43,321 nucleotides of DNA, taken from Gammaproteobacteria bacterium (GTDB taxonomy: Bacteria; Pseudomonadota; Gammaproteobacteria; Methylococcales; Methylococcaceae). The DNA lies in the NCBI GenBank assembly GCA_009922685.1, contig RFVA01000018.1, forward strand, positions 1-43,321, read 5' to 3'. The number at the start of each line of letters is the position of its first letter. Positions within the stretch are counted from its first letter, which is position 1. This document shows positions 1 to 8,440 of this stretch, piece by piece. Both the position numbers and the translations under genes were made by a program. A model generated the notes under the pieces. It was given only the letters and a program-made list of their open reading frames with translations, ran no database searches and was not told the DNA's origin.

Positions 1-1
1 T

Positions 2-922
2 GGGGCTACCAAGGCGGGAACCACGACCCTCCATGCCCTCCTCAATAGCCATCCGGCTATCAGGATGTCGTTGATCAAGGAAACTTATCACTATTGCCCG
101 GATCTGTGGCCTGTCTTGAGCCATATTGAATCCCTGAGCCCAACCCAAGTGAATGCCCTGCTTCAAAAGGGTGAAAGTCGCCACAATGGTCTCATCAAGG
201 ACCTTAAGACCTACCAAACACTCATGGCATCAGAGGGTCTTGAGCGTTACCAGGGAGAGGCCTGTCCCTTTTATCTCAGATCCACCAGAGCGGCCGCGCT
301 CATTCAGGCCTCTCATCCAAACGCTAAATTGATCGCTGTCATCAGGGATCCCATCCAGCGAGCCCTCTCGCATTACCGGATGGAAAAGAGAGATGCTTTG
401 ATTCCCGATACCTTTGAAGAGGCGATCAGGGAGGAATTGAGCGATCGTGAATCAGGCACCCTTTCCCGCCATGGCCTCCTTGAAAGCGGGCTTTATGGTG
501 AAGGCCTCCATCGGTTCCTAAATTACTTCCCAAAAAATCAGCTCCTGATCCTTGATATCGACCACCTCGATCAAAGACCTCTCCTCGATCAAACCCTTAG
601 CCTTTTCCTTTCCGTCGAAGCAGAGGGATTCACTGATGAGACTGCCCGATTGAACGACTGGGGTCAGGCAAGGCATCAAGGGCTCAACCGTTTTTTGGCC
701 ACATCCGGCCTCAAGGCATTGATCAGGCAAGTCCTCCCCAGAGGGATTATTGAGGCAGGCAAAGCCCATTTCTACCGACCGGTTTCAAGTGATGCCTCCG
801 AGTCGATACCGCCATCTTTAGAGACAGCACTTCAGGACTTCTACCGACAGGATGTCAGGCAACTCTGCGGCTTTCTCGAATCGCCCTATCCAACTTGGGT
901 TGATCGATACCTGAAGCCCTGA
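2..922 (+). CDS. Sulfotransferase domain protein (5' end missing)
   Basis: This is a PAPS-dependent sulfotransferase of the heparan-sulfate sulfotransferase-like type. The reading frame is open from base 2, so the true start lies upstream of the window; the ATG at 65 is internal. The 5'-phosphosulfate-binding loop is coded at the very edge (GATKAGTTTL), and the 3'-phosphate-binding segment follows as VIRDPIQRALSHYRM. Both are hallmarks of the family. It is followed 27 bases later by a glycosyltransferase, then an AsnB-like amidotransferase and another glycosyltransferase, so it probably sulfates a sugar of an exported polysaccharide. The acceptor cannot be told from sequence. The family call is firm; the polysaccharide role is inferred from neighbours. 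Confidence 0.85.
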   Translation, partial: GATKAGTTTLHALLNSHPAIRMSLIKETYHYCPDLWPVLSHIESLSPTQVNALLQKGESRHNGLIKDLKTYQTLMASEGLERYQGEACPFYLRSTRAAALIQASHPNAKLIAVIRDPIQRALSHYRMEKRDALIPDTFEEAIREELSDRESGTLSRHGLLESGLYGEGLHRFLNYFPKNQLLILDIDHLDQRPLLDQTLSLFLSVEAEGFTDETARLNDWGQARHQGLNRFLATSGLKALIRQVLPRGIIEAGKAHFYRPVSSDASESIPPSLETALQDFYRQDVRQLCGFLESPYPTWVDRYLKP

Positions 923-949
923 CCCGCCTAAAACCTTAAAAAACGCGCC

Positions 950-2119
950 ATGATCAGGATCCTTTTCGTCATCTCAGGCCTCCCAAGAGGCGGCGCCGAA
1001 ACCACGCTGGTTCAATTACTCAAAGGCCTTGATCGACGACGTTTTGACCCAACCGTCATCTCTTTGCTCGGGGAAGGTGAGGTTGGCAGCGATATCAGGG
1101 CCATGGGGGTTCCCCTGATAGCGCTCCACCTCAACCGCCCTCAAAGCAGCCTCAAAGGGCTCTTTCGATTCATCCGAATCGTTCGAGACTGGCAACCCGA
1201 CATCCTCCAGGGCTGGATGTATCACGGTAATCTTTTAGCCTTTCTGGGACGCTTCATCGCCAAAAAGCGAACCCCGCTGATCTTTGGCATCCATAATGCC
1301 CTTAGCAATTGGTCCGAGGAAAAAAAAACCACCCGAGCCGTCATCCTCTTGAATGCCCATCTATCAAAAAAAGCGGATCGCATTCTTTTTCCCTCATGCA
1401 CCAGCGCCGAGCAGCACTGGAACCGAGGCTATCACAAGCCCCGCTCTGAACTGATCAGTAACGGGGTCGATTGCGACCTTTTTCATCCCGACCAAGATGA
1501 TCGTCAACGCCTGAGGGAAGAATTAGGTATCGCTCCTGACACGCTTCTGATGGGGCTTGCGGCCCGTTTTCATCCGGTGAAGGATCACCGAGGGTTTCTG
1601 AAGGCCGCAAGAGGCCTAGTGGATCAAAAGAAGAACGTCCGATTCCTTTTATGTGGGCCTGGAATCCATTCTGGCAATGGGGCACTGATGGCGCTGATCA
1701 CCCAGGAAAACCTCCATGATTACGTTCTCCTTCTAGGGAGTAGGACCGATATGAACCGGATCTATCGGGCGCTTGACCTCCTGGTTCTGTCTTCTATCAG
1801 CGAAGCCTTTGGCGGCGTATTAGCGGAAGCCATGGCCTCAGGAACCCCCTGCGTATCGACCCGCGTTGGAATTTCGAGTGAGATCTTAGGCACCAGCGGC
1901 TGGCTCTCAGAGCCCTCGAATCCGGAGGATCTCTTAAAGGCCCTTTTGAGCGCTTGCGCCTGTGATGATCTTGCACGAAGGGATCGCGGTAAGGCCGCCA
2001 GGGAGCGGATAGTGGAGCGCTATAATGTGATCAACATGGTCGATCGCTATGACCGTCTATTCACGGGGCTCTTGAATTTAAAGTCAGACAGCCGTGATGA
2101 ACCCTCTCTAACCACCTAA
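950..2119 (+). CDS. Glycosyltransferase family 4 (GT-B fold)
   Basis: A 389-residue cytoplasmic glycosyltransferase. The N-terminal Rossmann half begins MIRILFVISGLPRGGAET, the glycine-rich acceptor loop typical of GT4 enzymes. The C-terminal half carries LGLAARFHPVKDH-like text and the nucleotide-sugar signature SISEAFGGVLAEAMASGTP, whose two glutamates match the EX7E motif. It would transfer a sugar from a nucleotide donor to a growing polysaccharide or lipid-linked oligosaccharide; donor and acceptor are not predictable. It lies between the sulfotransferase and the asparagine synthase-like gene on the same strand, so probably one exopolysaccharide operon. The ATG at 950 has no clear Shine-Dalgarno but gives a complete domain. 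Confidence 0.88.
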   Translation: MIRILFVISGLPRGGAETTLVQLLKGLDRRRFDPTVISLLGEGEVGSDIRAMGVPLIALHLNRPQSSLKGLFRFIRIVRDWQPDILQGWMYHGNLLAFLGRFIAKKRTPLIFGIHNALSNWSEEKKTTRAVILLNAHLSKKADRILFPSCTSAEQHWNRGYHKPRSELISNGVDCDLFHPDQDDRQRLREELGIAPDTLLMGLAARFHPVKDHRGFLKAARGLVDQKKNVRFLLCGPGIHSGNGALMALITQENLHDYVLLLGSRTDMNRIYRALDLLVLSSISEAFGGVLAEAMASGTPCVSTRVGISSEILGTSGWLSEPSNPEDLLKALLSACACDDLARRDRGKAARERIVERYNVINMVDRYDRLFTGLLNLKSDSRDEPSLTT

Positions 2120-2136
2120 AATCCCATCGGGATTTT
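2118..2136 (+). terminator. Small perfect hairpin between glycosyltransferase and asnB
   Basis: AAAATCCC and GGGATTTT form a perfect 8-bp inverted repeat around a 3-base loop. It starts on the stop codon of the glycosyltransferase and is followed by a T-rich stretch (2141-2147). It could be a weak terminator or attenuator inside the polysaccharide operon. The stem is short and AT-rich at the base, so this is tentative. Confidence 0.35.
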
Positions 2137-2160
2137 CTAGCTTTTTATTGTTTAACGCCC

Positions 2161-4170
2161 ATGTGCGGATTGACCGGTTTTTTGGACTGTTCTCAGAGAA
2201 GTTCTTCTGAGGTGATCGAGAACACCATTCGAGCAATGACGGCAACCCTCACCCATCGAGGTCCTGATGATGGGGGGGTGTGGACGGACGCCCACGCCGG
2301 GATCGCTCTTGGCCATCGCCGTCTCGCCATTGTAGATCTCTCAGCAGCGGGGCATCAGCCGATGACATCCGCCTCGGGCCGTTATGTGATCGCCTTCAAT
2401 GGCGAAATCTACAATCATCTCGCGATCAGAGCGAAGCTTAGGGAACGCGAATGGACACCGGATCATCCGCTGGTCGACTCCTTAATATCCTCAGGCACCG
2501 CCGAAGTCACCCCCTTCAAGGGACACTCCGATACCGAAACATTACTGGCCGCGATTGATGCCTATGGTGTCGGGGAAACCCTCAAGCAATGTGTCGGTAT
2601 GTTCGCCTTTGCTCTTTGGGATCGTCAGGACAAGTTGCTTTATCTCGCGAGGGATCGGTTGGGCGAAAAGCCCCTCTATTATGGCTTTCAGGGAGACATC
2701 CTCCTTTTTGGATCCGAATTGAAGGCGCTGAGACAGCACCCTGCCTTTAAGCAGGAGATTAACCGCAGTGCACTGGCTTTGCTTCTGCGACATAACTTCA
2801 TCCCAGCCCCCCATACGATCTACACTGGGATTCAAAAACTGCCTGCGGGAACCTATATCGCCCTCGGCACCCATCGACCTAATGCCCAACCGGTCACCTA
2901 CTGGTCGGCCAAGGATAGTGCCCTCAAAGGACAGTTGCGCCCCTTTCAAGGCACCGAGGCTGAGGCGATTGAGCGCCTAGATCATCTCCTTCGAGAGGCG
3001 ATTCAAGGACAAATGATGGCTGATGTCCCAATTGGCGCCTTCCTTTCAGGAGGCTTTGATTCAAGCCTCGTGATCGCTCTCATGCAAGCGCAATCACCAC
3101 GCCCGGTGAACACCTTCACCATCGGTTTTGAAGAGGCGGCCTACAACGAGGCCGAGGCAGCAAGAGCCGTCGCTCAGCATCTCGGCACACATCACACCGA
3201 TCTCTTACTGACACCAGCGGATGCCCTCGCCATCATTCCAGGGCTGCCGGCACACTATGACGAACCGTTTGCCGACTCTTCCCAAATTCCGACCCTGCTG
3301 GTCGCCAAGCTCGCTCGCGAAAGTGTCACCGTCAGCCTCTCCGGTGACGGTGGAGATGAGCTCTTTGGTGGCTACAATCGACATGTCTGGGCCATGCAGA
3401 TTGGGCGGCGCCTGCGTTTTTTCCCTCAGGGCGCGCGGCAGACCCTATCGGCCCTGATGACGGCATTTCCTCCGCATGCCTGGGATACCCTTTTTAGAAC
3501 GCTGGGCTTCATGCTGCCCAGTGGGCTCCGCTATTCAAGTCCTGGCGATAAGATCCACAAGCTCTCGCAGTTACTTTCAGCCAAGACACCGGAAGCCATT
3601 TATCTTGAGCTTTTATCCCACTGGAAAGACCCCAGTCGGGCCTTGATAGGGAACCCCAGGGAACCCGCCACGGTGATGAATGACTCGACCCAATGGCCCG
3701 AACTCCGGGAAGTGGAAAACCGGATGATGTATCTCGATCTGGTGGGCTATCTTCCCGATGACATCCTCGTCAAGGTCGATCGAGCCGCCATGGCGGTGAG
3801 CCTTGAAACCCGCATTCCCTTTCTCGATCACCGGGTCGTCGAATTTGCGGCCACCCTGCCGCTTTCGATGAAGATTCGCGAAAACGAAGGGAAGTGGTTA
3901 TTGCGGCAATTGCTTTACCGCCATGTCCCTAAAGCCTTGGTCGAACGTCCCAAAATGGGCTTTGGGGTCCCCATCGATGATTGGCTCAGAGGTCCCCTCA
4001 AGGACTGGGCGGAAGCACTGATTGAGCCTCAACGCCTCAAGAAAGAGGGGTACTTCCATCCTCGACTGATTCAGGAAAAATGGTCACGTCATCAATCGGG
4101 GCGACACAACGAATCGCATCGCCTATGGAGTGTCCTGATGTTCCAAGCCTGGCTTGAAAGCACGCATTGA
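2161..4170 (+). CDS. asnB: Asparagine synthase (glutamine-hydrolysing), AsnB family
   Basis: A 669-residue amidotransferase of the AsnB family, which moves ammonia from glutamine to an aspartate-like carboxylate at the expense of ATP. The start is fixed by MCGLTGF: Cys2 is the class II glutaminase nucleophile after removal of Met1. Further glutaminase residues are LTHRGPDDGG (about 30-39) and FNGEIYN (79-85). The synthase half has the PP-loop SGGFDSS at 296-302 and SGDGGDELFGGY. It sits among glycosyltransferases and a sulfotransferase, a setting in which AsnB paralogues often amidate sugar carboxylates of exopolysaccharides rather than making free asparagine. Which of the two it does here is not decidable. 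The next gene overlaps or follows within a few bases. Confidence 0.88.
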   Translation: MCGLTGFLDCSQRSSSEVIENTIRAMTATLTHRGPDDGGVWTDAHAGIALGHRRLAIVDLSAAGHQPMTSASGRYVIAFNGEIYNHLAIRAKLREREWTPDHPLVDSLISSGTAEVTPFKGHSDTETLLAAIDAYGVGETLKQCVGMFAFALWDRQDKLLYLARDRLGEKPLYYGFQGDILLFGSELKALRQHPAFKQEINRSALALLLRHNFIPAPHTIYTGIQKLPAGTYIALGTHRPNAQPVTYWSAKDSALKGQLRPFQGTEAEAIERLDHLLREAIQGQMMADVPIGAFLSGGFDSSLVIALMQAQSPRPVNTFTIGFEEAAYNEAEAARAVAQHLGTHHTDLLLTPADALAIIPGLPAHYDEPFADSSQIPTLLVAKLARESVTVSLSGDGGDELFGGYNRHVWAMQIGRRLRFFPQGARQTLSALMTAFPPHAWDTLFRTLGFMLPSGLRYSSPGDKIHKLSQLLSAKTPEAIYLELLSHWKDPSRALIGNPREPATVMNDSTQWPELREVENRMMYLDLVGYLPDDILVKVDRAAMAVSLETRIPFLDHRVVEFAATLPLSMKIRENEGKWLLRQLLYRHVPKALVERPKMGFGVPIDDWLRGPLKDWAEALIEPQRLKKEGYFHPRLIQEKWSRHQSGRHNESHRLWSVLMFQAWLESTH

Positions 4171-4187
4171 TCCCTGGAGCTATCCCA

Positions 4188-5342
4188 TTGAATGCCCCTC
4201 GAAAACCAAAATTATTGTTTTTTGTAACCGAAGACTGGTATTTCTGCTCGCATCGACTGCCGCTTGCGATCGCCGCGAGGGAGGCGGGTTACGAGGTGGT
4301 TCTGGCCACCCGGGTTCAGGCCCACCGATCCATCATCGAAGCGGCCGGTATTCGACTTTTGCCACTGGACCTCTCGCGGGGTGCCAAAAATCCTCTAAAG
4401 GACTGGCGAACCCTCCTCAAGCTCTATGGGATTCTGCGCTCAGAAAGACCCGACATTCTCCATAATGTCGCCATGAAACCGGTGCTCTATGGCAGCCTTG
4501 CGGCGAAATTTGGCAGCAAGGCCTCTGTCATTAATGCCCTTGCAGGGCTTGGCCATCTCTTTGCCGTCAATGGCCGATCAGGCCACCTCCGCCGACTGGT
4601 TCATGTTGCTCTTAAAGCCCTCCTCCTCCGCTCTGGTCGAGTCATCGTTCAAAATCCAGATGACCTAAGGCTGCTCGTCGAGTCAGGAACGATCGAACAA
4701 AATCAAGCCCTTTTGATCCGCGGCTCAGGCGCCGACCTCGACCGATTCAAATCCACACCAGAACCCTTGGGGCCTCCCGTCGTGGTGATGGCGGCCCGAT
4801 TATTATGGGATAAGGGGGTTGGGGAGTTTGTTGCTGCTGCTGAGAAACTAAAGCGCGAAGGACTCAAGGCCCGCTTCATTCTGGTTGGGGAACCGGATAC
4901 CGAAAATCACTCCTCCATCCAAAAGGAGCAGATTGAGATCTGGGTCCAGGAGGGCGCCATCGAATGGTGGGGCCAACAGTCGGATATGCCTTGGGTCTTC
5001 TCACAGTGTCATATCGTTTGTCTGCCGTCTTATTATGGCGAAGGGGTTCCAAAGGTCCTTCTGGAAGCGGCTGCCGCCCAACGCCCGATCATCACCACCG
5101 ATATGCCCGGCTGCCGGGAAGCCGTTGAGCATGAAGAGAATGGGCTATTGGTTACAGCCCGCGATGTGGGGCATCTCGCAGAGGCCCTCCGTCGACTGAT
5201 CGAAGACCGCCCTCTCAGGGAGCGGCTTGCGCAACGGGGACGACAACGAGCCGAACAGGAATTTGGGATTGAAAAAGTGGTTAGCGCCACATTAGAACTC
5301 TATAGCGAGTGCCTTGGCGCTCCTCCCCTAAAACCCAAATAA
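4188..5342 (+). CDS. Glycosyltransferase family 4
   Basis: A GT4 glycosyltransferase of about 384 residues. The N-terminal half starts KLLFFVTEDWYFCSHRLPLA, resembling transferases of capsule and exopolysaccharide loci. The donor-binding half has VVVMAARLLWDKGVGEF and LPSYYGEGVPKVLLEAAAAQRPI, with the EX7E glutamates. The frame is open from a TTG at 4167 that overlaps the asnB stop, but a GGAG at 4176-4179 sits 8 bases before a second TTG at 4188, so that start is preferred. No ATG is available in frame. It is translationally close to asnB and is the last gene of the polysaccharide block in this window; a long structured region follows. Confidence 0.85.
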   Translation: MNAPRKPKLLFFVTEDWYFCSHRLPLAIAAREAGYEVVLATRVQAHRSIIEAAGIRLLPLDLSRGAKNPLKDWRTLLKLYGILRSERPDILHNVAMKPVLYGSLAAKFGSKASVINALAGLGHLFAVNGRSGHLRRLVHVALKALLLRSGRVIVQNPDDLRLLVESGTIEQNQALLIRGSGADLDRFKSTPEPLGPPVVVMAARLLWDKGVGEFVAAAEKLKREGLKARFILVGEPDTENHSSIQKEQIEIWVQEGAIEWWGQQSDMPWVFSQCHIVCLPSYYGEGVPKVLLEAAAAQRPIITTDMPGCREAVEHEENGLLVTARDVGHLAEALRRLIEDRPLRERLAQRGRQRAEQEFGIEKVVSATLELYSECLGAPPLKPK

Positions 5343-5377
5343 TGGAGATCGTCTTGTCCCCCGCCGTTCACTTTTGA

Positions 5378-5451
5378 GCGGTATCCTTAGAGGGAAGGCC
5401 ATTCCTTGATTGTCGTCACGCCAAGGAATCTCTAAAATCCGCCGTTTTTTT
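5378..5451 (+). terminator. Extended stem plus U-run before mtnB (terminator or attenuator)
   Basis: Nested inverted repeats can close on one another: GCGG 5378-5381 with CCGC 5439-5442, TTAGAG 5387-5392 with CTCTAA 5430-5435, and ATTCCTTG 5401-5408 with CAAGGAAT 5422-5429. Seven T follow at 5445-5451. Two shorter hairpins compete with it: CCGTTCA/TGAGCGG at 5364-5381, and GGAA/TTCC at 5393-5405. The simplest reading is a terminator for the polysaccharide operon. The competing pairings also allow an attenuator controlling mtnBDC. No known riboswitch consensus was recognised. Confidence 0.45.
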
Positions 5452-5471
5452 ATTTTAATGGACGCCCCAGC

Positions 5472-6086
5472 ATGTCTGATGATTTTAACCGACTGAGCCA
5501 GGAGCTGATTGAAGCCGGACGCTTCATCGACCAAAAGGGCTGGGTACCTGCCACCAGCGGCAACTTTTCGGCAAGACTCCCAGACGGCCGGATCGCTATC
5601 ACGGTGTCAGGTCGACATAAGGGGGCCTTGACCCCTTCGGACATTATGCTCATCGATGCTGAAGGCATATCCCTTGATGGGCAGACCTCTTCGGCTGAAA
5701 CGGGTCTCCATACGGCTCTCTATCGGCGCTTCCAGAAGGTCGGCTCGGTCCTTCATCCCCATTCGCCGGGCGCAACGCTTCTCTCGCGACTCCGAAAGGA
5801 TGAAGTCGTGCTTGAGAACTATGAGCTATTGAAAGCTTTTGATGGCATCAACACGCATGCAACCAGAATTCGGATACCGATTTTCGACAACGATCAGGAC
5901 ATCCCCCGATTGCAAAGGGCGGTAGACGCCTGGCTCGATCGCGAACCGGATCCCCATGCCTATATCATCAGAAGCCATGGTTTTTATACTTGGGGAGCCA
6001 CGATCAAAGACGCGCTTCGTCAAGTCGAAGCCCTTGAATATCTCCTCGACATTGAATCACGCCTCTTAGGAGCAACCCCCGCATGA
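5472..6086 (+). CDS. mtnB: Methylthioribulose-1-phosphate dehydratase
   Basis: A 204-residue class II aldolase-fold enzyme. It dehydrates 5-methylthioribulose 1-phosphate to the diketo intermediate in the methionine salvage pathway. Visible zinc and active-site residues are SAETGLH (Glu75), His95 and His97 in LHPHSPG, and His169 in IRSHGFYTWG. The SGNFSAR segment at the N-terminus is typical of the family. Identity is strengthened by the two next genes, acireductone dioxygenase and enolase-phosphatase, whose reading frames overlap it by four bases each. The isomerase (mtnA) and the MTA phosphorylase or nucleosidase are not in this window, so the early steps must be encoded elsewhere. Confidence 0.94.
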   Translation: MSDDFNRLSQELIEAGRFIDQKGWVPATSGNFSARLPDGRIAITVSGRHKGALTPSDIMLIDAEGISLDGQTSSAETGLHTALYRRFQKVGSVLHPHSPGATLLSRLRKDEVVLENYELLKAFDGINTHATRIRIPIFDNDQDIPRLQRAVDAWLDREPDPHAYIIRSHGFYTWGATIKDALRQVEALEYLLDIESRLLGATPA

Positions 6087-6643
6087 GCCTTTTATCCATC
6101 ACCACAGACAGCAACCCAAAGGCCCCTGAATGGGTTCGCGATCCTCTCGAAATTGCCGAGAAACTCAGCCATATTGGCGTCCTTTTTGAGCGTTGGGAGG
6201 CCCGTCAACCCCTGTCAGATCATGCCTCTGAGGAGGAAGTGATCACGGCCTATCAACAGGCCATCGATCACCTTAAAGATCTCTACGGCTTTCAATCCGT
6301 CGATGTCGTGAGCCTCAAGCCAGACCATCCGGATCGAGAGGCCCTTCGGGCAAAATTCCTTAATGAACACACCCATGACGAATTTGAAGTGCGCTTCTTC
6401 GTGGAAGGGCGAGGTCTTTTTGCCCTCCATCACGAAGATCGGGTTTTTTTAGTGCTGTGCGAAAAGGGAGATCTTCTGAGTGTGCCTGATGGCGTTCGGC
6501 ATTGGTTCGACATGGGCATTGAGCCTGACTTCAAGTGCATCCGCCTCTTTACCAATCCTGAAGGCTGGGTGGCCAACTTCACAGGCGATCCGATCGCCGA
6601 TCGGTTCCCAAGGCTCGCCGAATTCCTTGAGGCCGGATCATGA
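6083..6643 (+). CDS. mtnD: Acireductone dioxygenase
   Basis: A 186-residue cupin-fold dioxygenase that cleaves the acireductone of the methionine salvage pathway with O2. The iron form yields formate and the methionine precursor 2-keto-4-methylthiobutyrate. The four metal ligands of the family are all present: His96, His98 and Glu102 in EHTHDEFE, and His140 in GVRHWFD. Start ATG at 6083 overlaps the mtnB stop (ATGA), and its own stop overlaps the mtnC start, so the three genes are translationally coupled. The order mtnB-mtnD-mtnC puts the dioxygenase before the phosphatase. Confidence 0.95.
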   Translation: MSLLSITTDSNPKAPEWVRDPLEIAEKLSHIGVLFERWEARQPLSDHASEEEVITAYQQAIDHLKDLYGFQSVDVVSLKPDHPDREALRAKFLNEHTHDEFEVRFFVEGRGLFALHHEDRVFLVLCEKGDLLSVPDGVRHWFDMGIEPDFKCIRLFTNPEGWVANFTGDPIADRFPRLAEFLEAGS

Positions 6644-7317
6644 TTGACTCTATTTTGACCGATATCGAAGGAACCACCTCGTCACTTTCCTTCGTGAGAG
6701 ACGTCCTCTTCCCGTACTCAAGAGCGCATCTCCCCGCATTCATCAAGGCGCACGCTCAAGATCCATTGATTCAGAAAGAACTTGAGGCGATCAACCAACT
6801 CAAAGGCGCTGTTCTGTCGCAACAGGAAGCCTTGGACCAATTACTCACCTGGATTGATCAAGATCAAAAGGTCACCCCGCTCAAAGCCCTTCAAGGGCTC
6901 ATCTGGGAGGCAGGCTATGAACAAGGCGACTTCCACGGACACCTCTATGAAGATGCGGCCAGAATGCTAAAAGTCTGGGCCTCCCAAGGATTCAAACTCT
7001 ACGTTTTTTCATCCGGTTCTATAAAGGCCCAAAAGCTGTTGTTTGGGCACACCGAGGAAGGTGACCTCTCGCCGCTATTTTCCGATTTTTTTGACACCCG
7101 CATCGGATCCAAGCAAGATCCAGAAGCCTATAGGGCCATTGCGAGAGCAACCCGACAAGCCGCCTCCAACATCCTCTTCTTATCGGACATCGGAACCGAA
7201 CTGGATGCCGCGAGGGCTGCCGGAATGGCGACGACCCAATTAATCCGAGAAAACCAACCCATCCACTCAGAACAGCATGCTGTTGCAAAAACCTTTGATG
7301 ACATCGTGCTTCAATAA
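6640..7317 (+). CDS. mtnC: Enolase-phosphatase E1 (2,3-diketo-5-methylthio-1-phosphopentane phosphatase)
   Basis: A 225-residue haloacid-dehalogenase-superfamily enzyme. It enolises and dephosphorylates the diketo phosphate made by MtnB, giving the acireductone used by MtnD. The family signature is at the N-terminus: ILTDIEGTTSSLSFVRDVLFPY, with the nucleophile region DIEGTT. The second HAD motif is VFSSGS and the late acidic motif is FLSDIGTELDAA. Start ATG at 6640 overlaps the mtnD stop. It is the last gene of the three-gene operon; about 300 bases without a gene follow. Confidence 0.95.
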   Translation: MIDSILTDIEGTTSSLSFVRDVLFPYSRAHLPAFIKAHAQDPLIQKELEAINQLKGAVLSQQEALDQLLTWIDQDQKVTPLKALQGLIWEAGYEQGDFHGHLYEDAARMLKVWASQGFKLYVFSSGSIKAQKLLFGHTEEGDLSPLFSDFFDTRIGSKQDPEAYRAIARATRQAASNILFLSDIGTELDAARAAGMATTQLIRENQPIHSEQHAVAKTFDDIVLQ

Positions 7318-7617
7318 TGGAAACTCTCTATTTCTCTAGATGAAACACTGATTTTTAGGGCCACGAACACCGCCGACAGGGGTTTATTGTATTTAAACGG
7401 GCGTTTTATTGGCATCAACCTTGCTTATAATGTTGCAAGCTAAACCCCTTGAACCTGCCTTCATAGCCCAGTAAAGTGGTTCCAACAGCGAGGGAAATTG
7501 ATTCCCGCCCTAGCATCCAGAAATTCCCCGCAGACGATCCGAGTCGATCAGCGGCGGAGAATTCCTCGATGCTCATGCGTCACCCGACCGACTCCGTGGT
7601 CGTCTAGGTCATTGCCT
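7318..7617. other. 300-base intergenic region with a candidate promoter
   Basis: No gene is supported here. A good -10 hexamer TATAAT lies at 7426-7431, but no convincing -35 stands 16-18 bases before it. A reading frame entering from a TTG at 7498 runs into the Tat-signal protein, but the segment before 7618 has no recognisable protein character. A weak inverted repeat GGGAA/TTCCC lies at 7492-7506. Confidence 0.5.
7426..7431 (+). promoter_or_regulatory. Candidate -10 element (TATAAT) upstream of mepK-like gene
   Basis: TATAAT is a perfect -10 match about 190 bases before the ATG of the Tat-exported endopeptidase, in an otherwise gene-free stretch. The -35 region is poor, so the site may need an activator or may be chance. 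Confidence 0.3.
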
Positions 7618-8208
7618 ATGAGTTATCCAGATACCCGCATTCTTACCCAACCTTTTGCCACCTCCGGCATCATCACCCGGAGAAATTTTCTTAAGGCCTC
7701 TTCCATGGCCGCCGCAGGCAGCCTCCTTCTCCAAGGATCCCCCGCTCGAGCAGCGAACTTCGGAAGCGAGAGGACGCTTCGCTTCCATAATGTCCACACC
7801 GATGAGGAGCTGGCCATCCGCTGCTGTCCTGAAAAGGATTACGATCGTGAAACCCGCCTCCGCTTCAGCAGCCTGCTGCGGGATCATCATGCCGATGAAG
7901 TCCGAGAAATGGACCCCGCATTAATTGATATCTTTTTTGCGATTTCCGCCTTTACCGGTGCGACCGGTCCTTTCAAGATCCTATCGGGTTACCGTTCGCC
8001 AGAGACCAATAGCTGGCTCCGCGGCTTTCATTCCGGCGTCGCCGAACACAGCATGCATATCGAAGGCAAGGCTGTGGATATCAGGATGGATGAAATCAGC
8101 ACCCGGGAGCTCCGCTCTGTGGGATTAGCCTTGGCTATGGGCGGTGTGGGTTACTACCCCCGCTCAAACTTTGTCCATCTCGATACCGGCAGCATCCGTC
8201 ACTGGTAG
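7618..8208 (+). CDS. mepK: Tat-exported DUF882/M15-like murein endopeptidase (MepK/YcbK family)
   Basis: A 196-residue periplasmic peptidase-like protein. The N-terminus carries a twin-arginine signal, TRRNFLKASSMAAAG, ending near SPARA. The mature part has the DUF882 pattern: SGYRSPETN, then the metal-site residues in HSMHIEGKAVDI and NFVHLDTG, matching the His-Asp-His set of the E. coli enzyme. MepK cleaves 3-3 cross-links in peptidoglycan and is likewise Tat-exported. An L,D-transpeptidase, the enzyme type that makes 3-3 links, lies convergently just downstream, which supports the assignment. The ATG at 7618 is chosen because it places the signal peptide normally; an open extension to a TTG at 7498 is unlikely. 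Confidence 0.85.
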   Translation: MSYPDTRILTQPFATSGIITRRNFLKASSMAAAGSLLLQGSPARAANFGSERTLRFHNVHTDEELAIRCCPEKDYDRETRLRFSSLLRDHHADEVREMDPALIDIFFAISAFTGATGPFKILSGYRSPETNSWLRGFHSGVAEHSMHIEGKAVDIRMDEISTRELRSVGLALAMGGVGYYPRSNFVHLDTGSIRHW

Positions 8209-8230
8209 GCACGATCAGGAGCTCATCCCT

Positions 8231-8440
8231 ATGCGGATTGATGAAGAAGGGAACATGGAGCTATCCGCCGAAGAAAACCAGCGGCTGATGGACCAACTGG
8301 AGATCGCCCCGGAAGATTACGAAGACCCTCCGGTTGAAATCGAATGCGTCAGCATGGACGATCAGGCGGCGACCTTTACCGCGCTGAATACCAACACCGG
8401 AAAAACCATCGAACTCGTCTTCGACCTCATGGCCGACTAG
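8231..8440 (+). CDS. Small acidic protein of unknown function (69 aa)
   Basis: A short reading frame starting MRIDEEGNMELSAEE and ending with a stop at 8438-8440. An AGGAG at 8217-8221, nine bases before the ATG, supports this start and argues that it is a real gene; the frame also extends upstream into the previous gene. The product is strongly acidic, has no signal peptide or membrane segment, and has no motif I recognise. The second half (CVSMDDQAATFTALNTNTGK) looks like a small beta-rich domain. It follows the mepK-like gene by 22 bases on the same strand and overlaps the 3' end of the convergent transpeptidase gene by 14 bases. Confidence 0.6.
   Translation: MRIDEEGNMELSAEENQRLMDQLEIAPEDYEDPPVEIECVSMDDQAATFTALNTNTGKTIELVFDLMAD

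Noticed and set aside
2542-2949. 135-aa minus-strand frame inside asnB
   Set aside because: asnB is complete and well conserved through this stretch.
7498-7617. N-terminal extension of the MepK-like protein from a TTG
   Set aside because: The extension would bury the twin-arginine signal; the ATG at 7618 gives a normal signal peptide.
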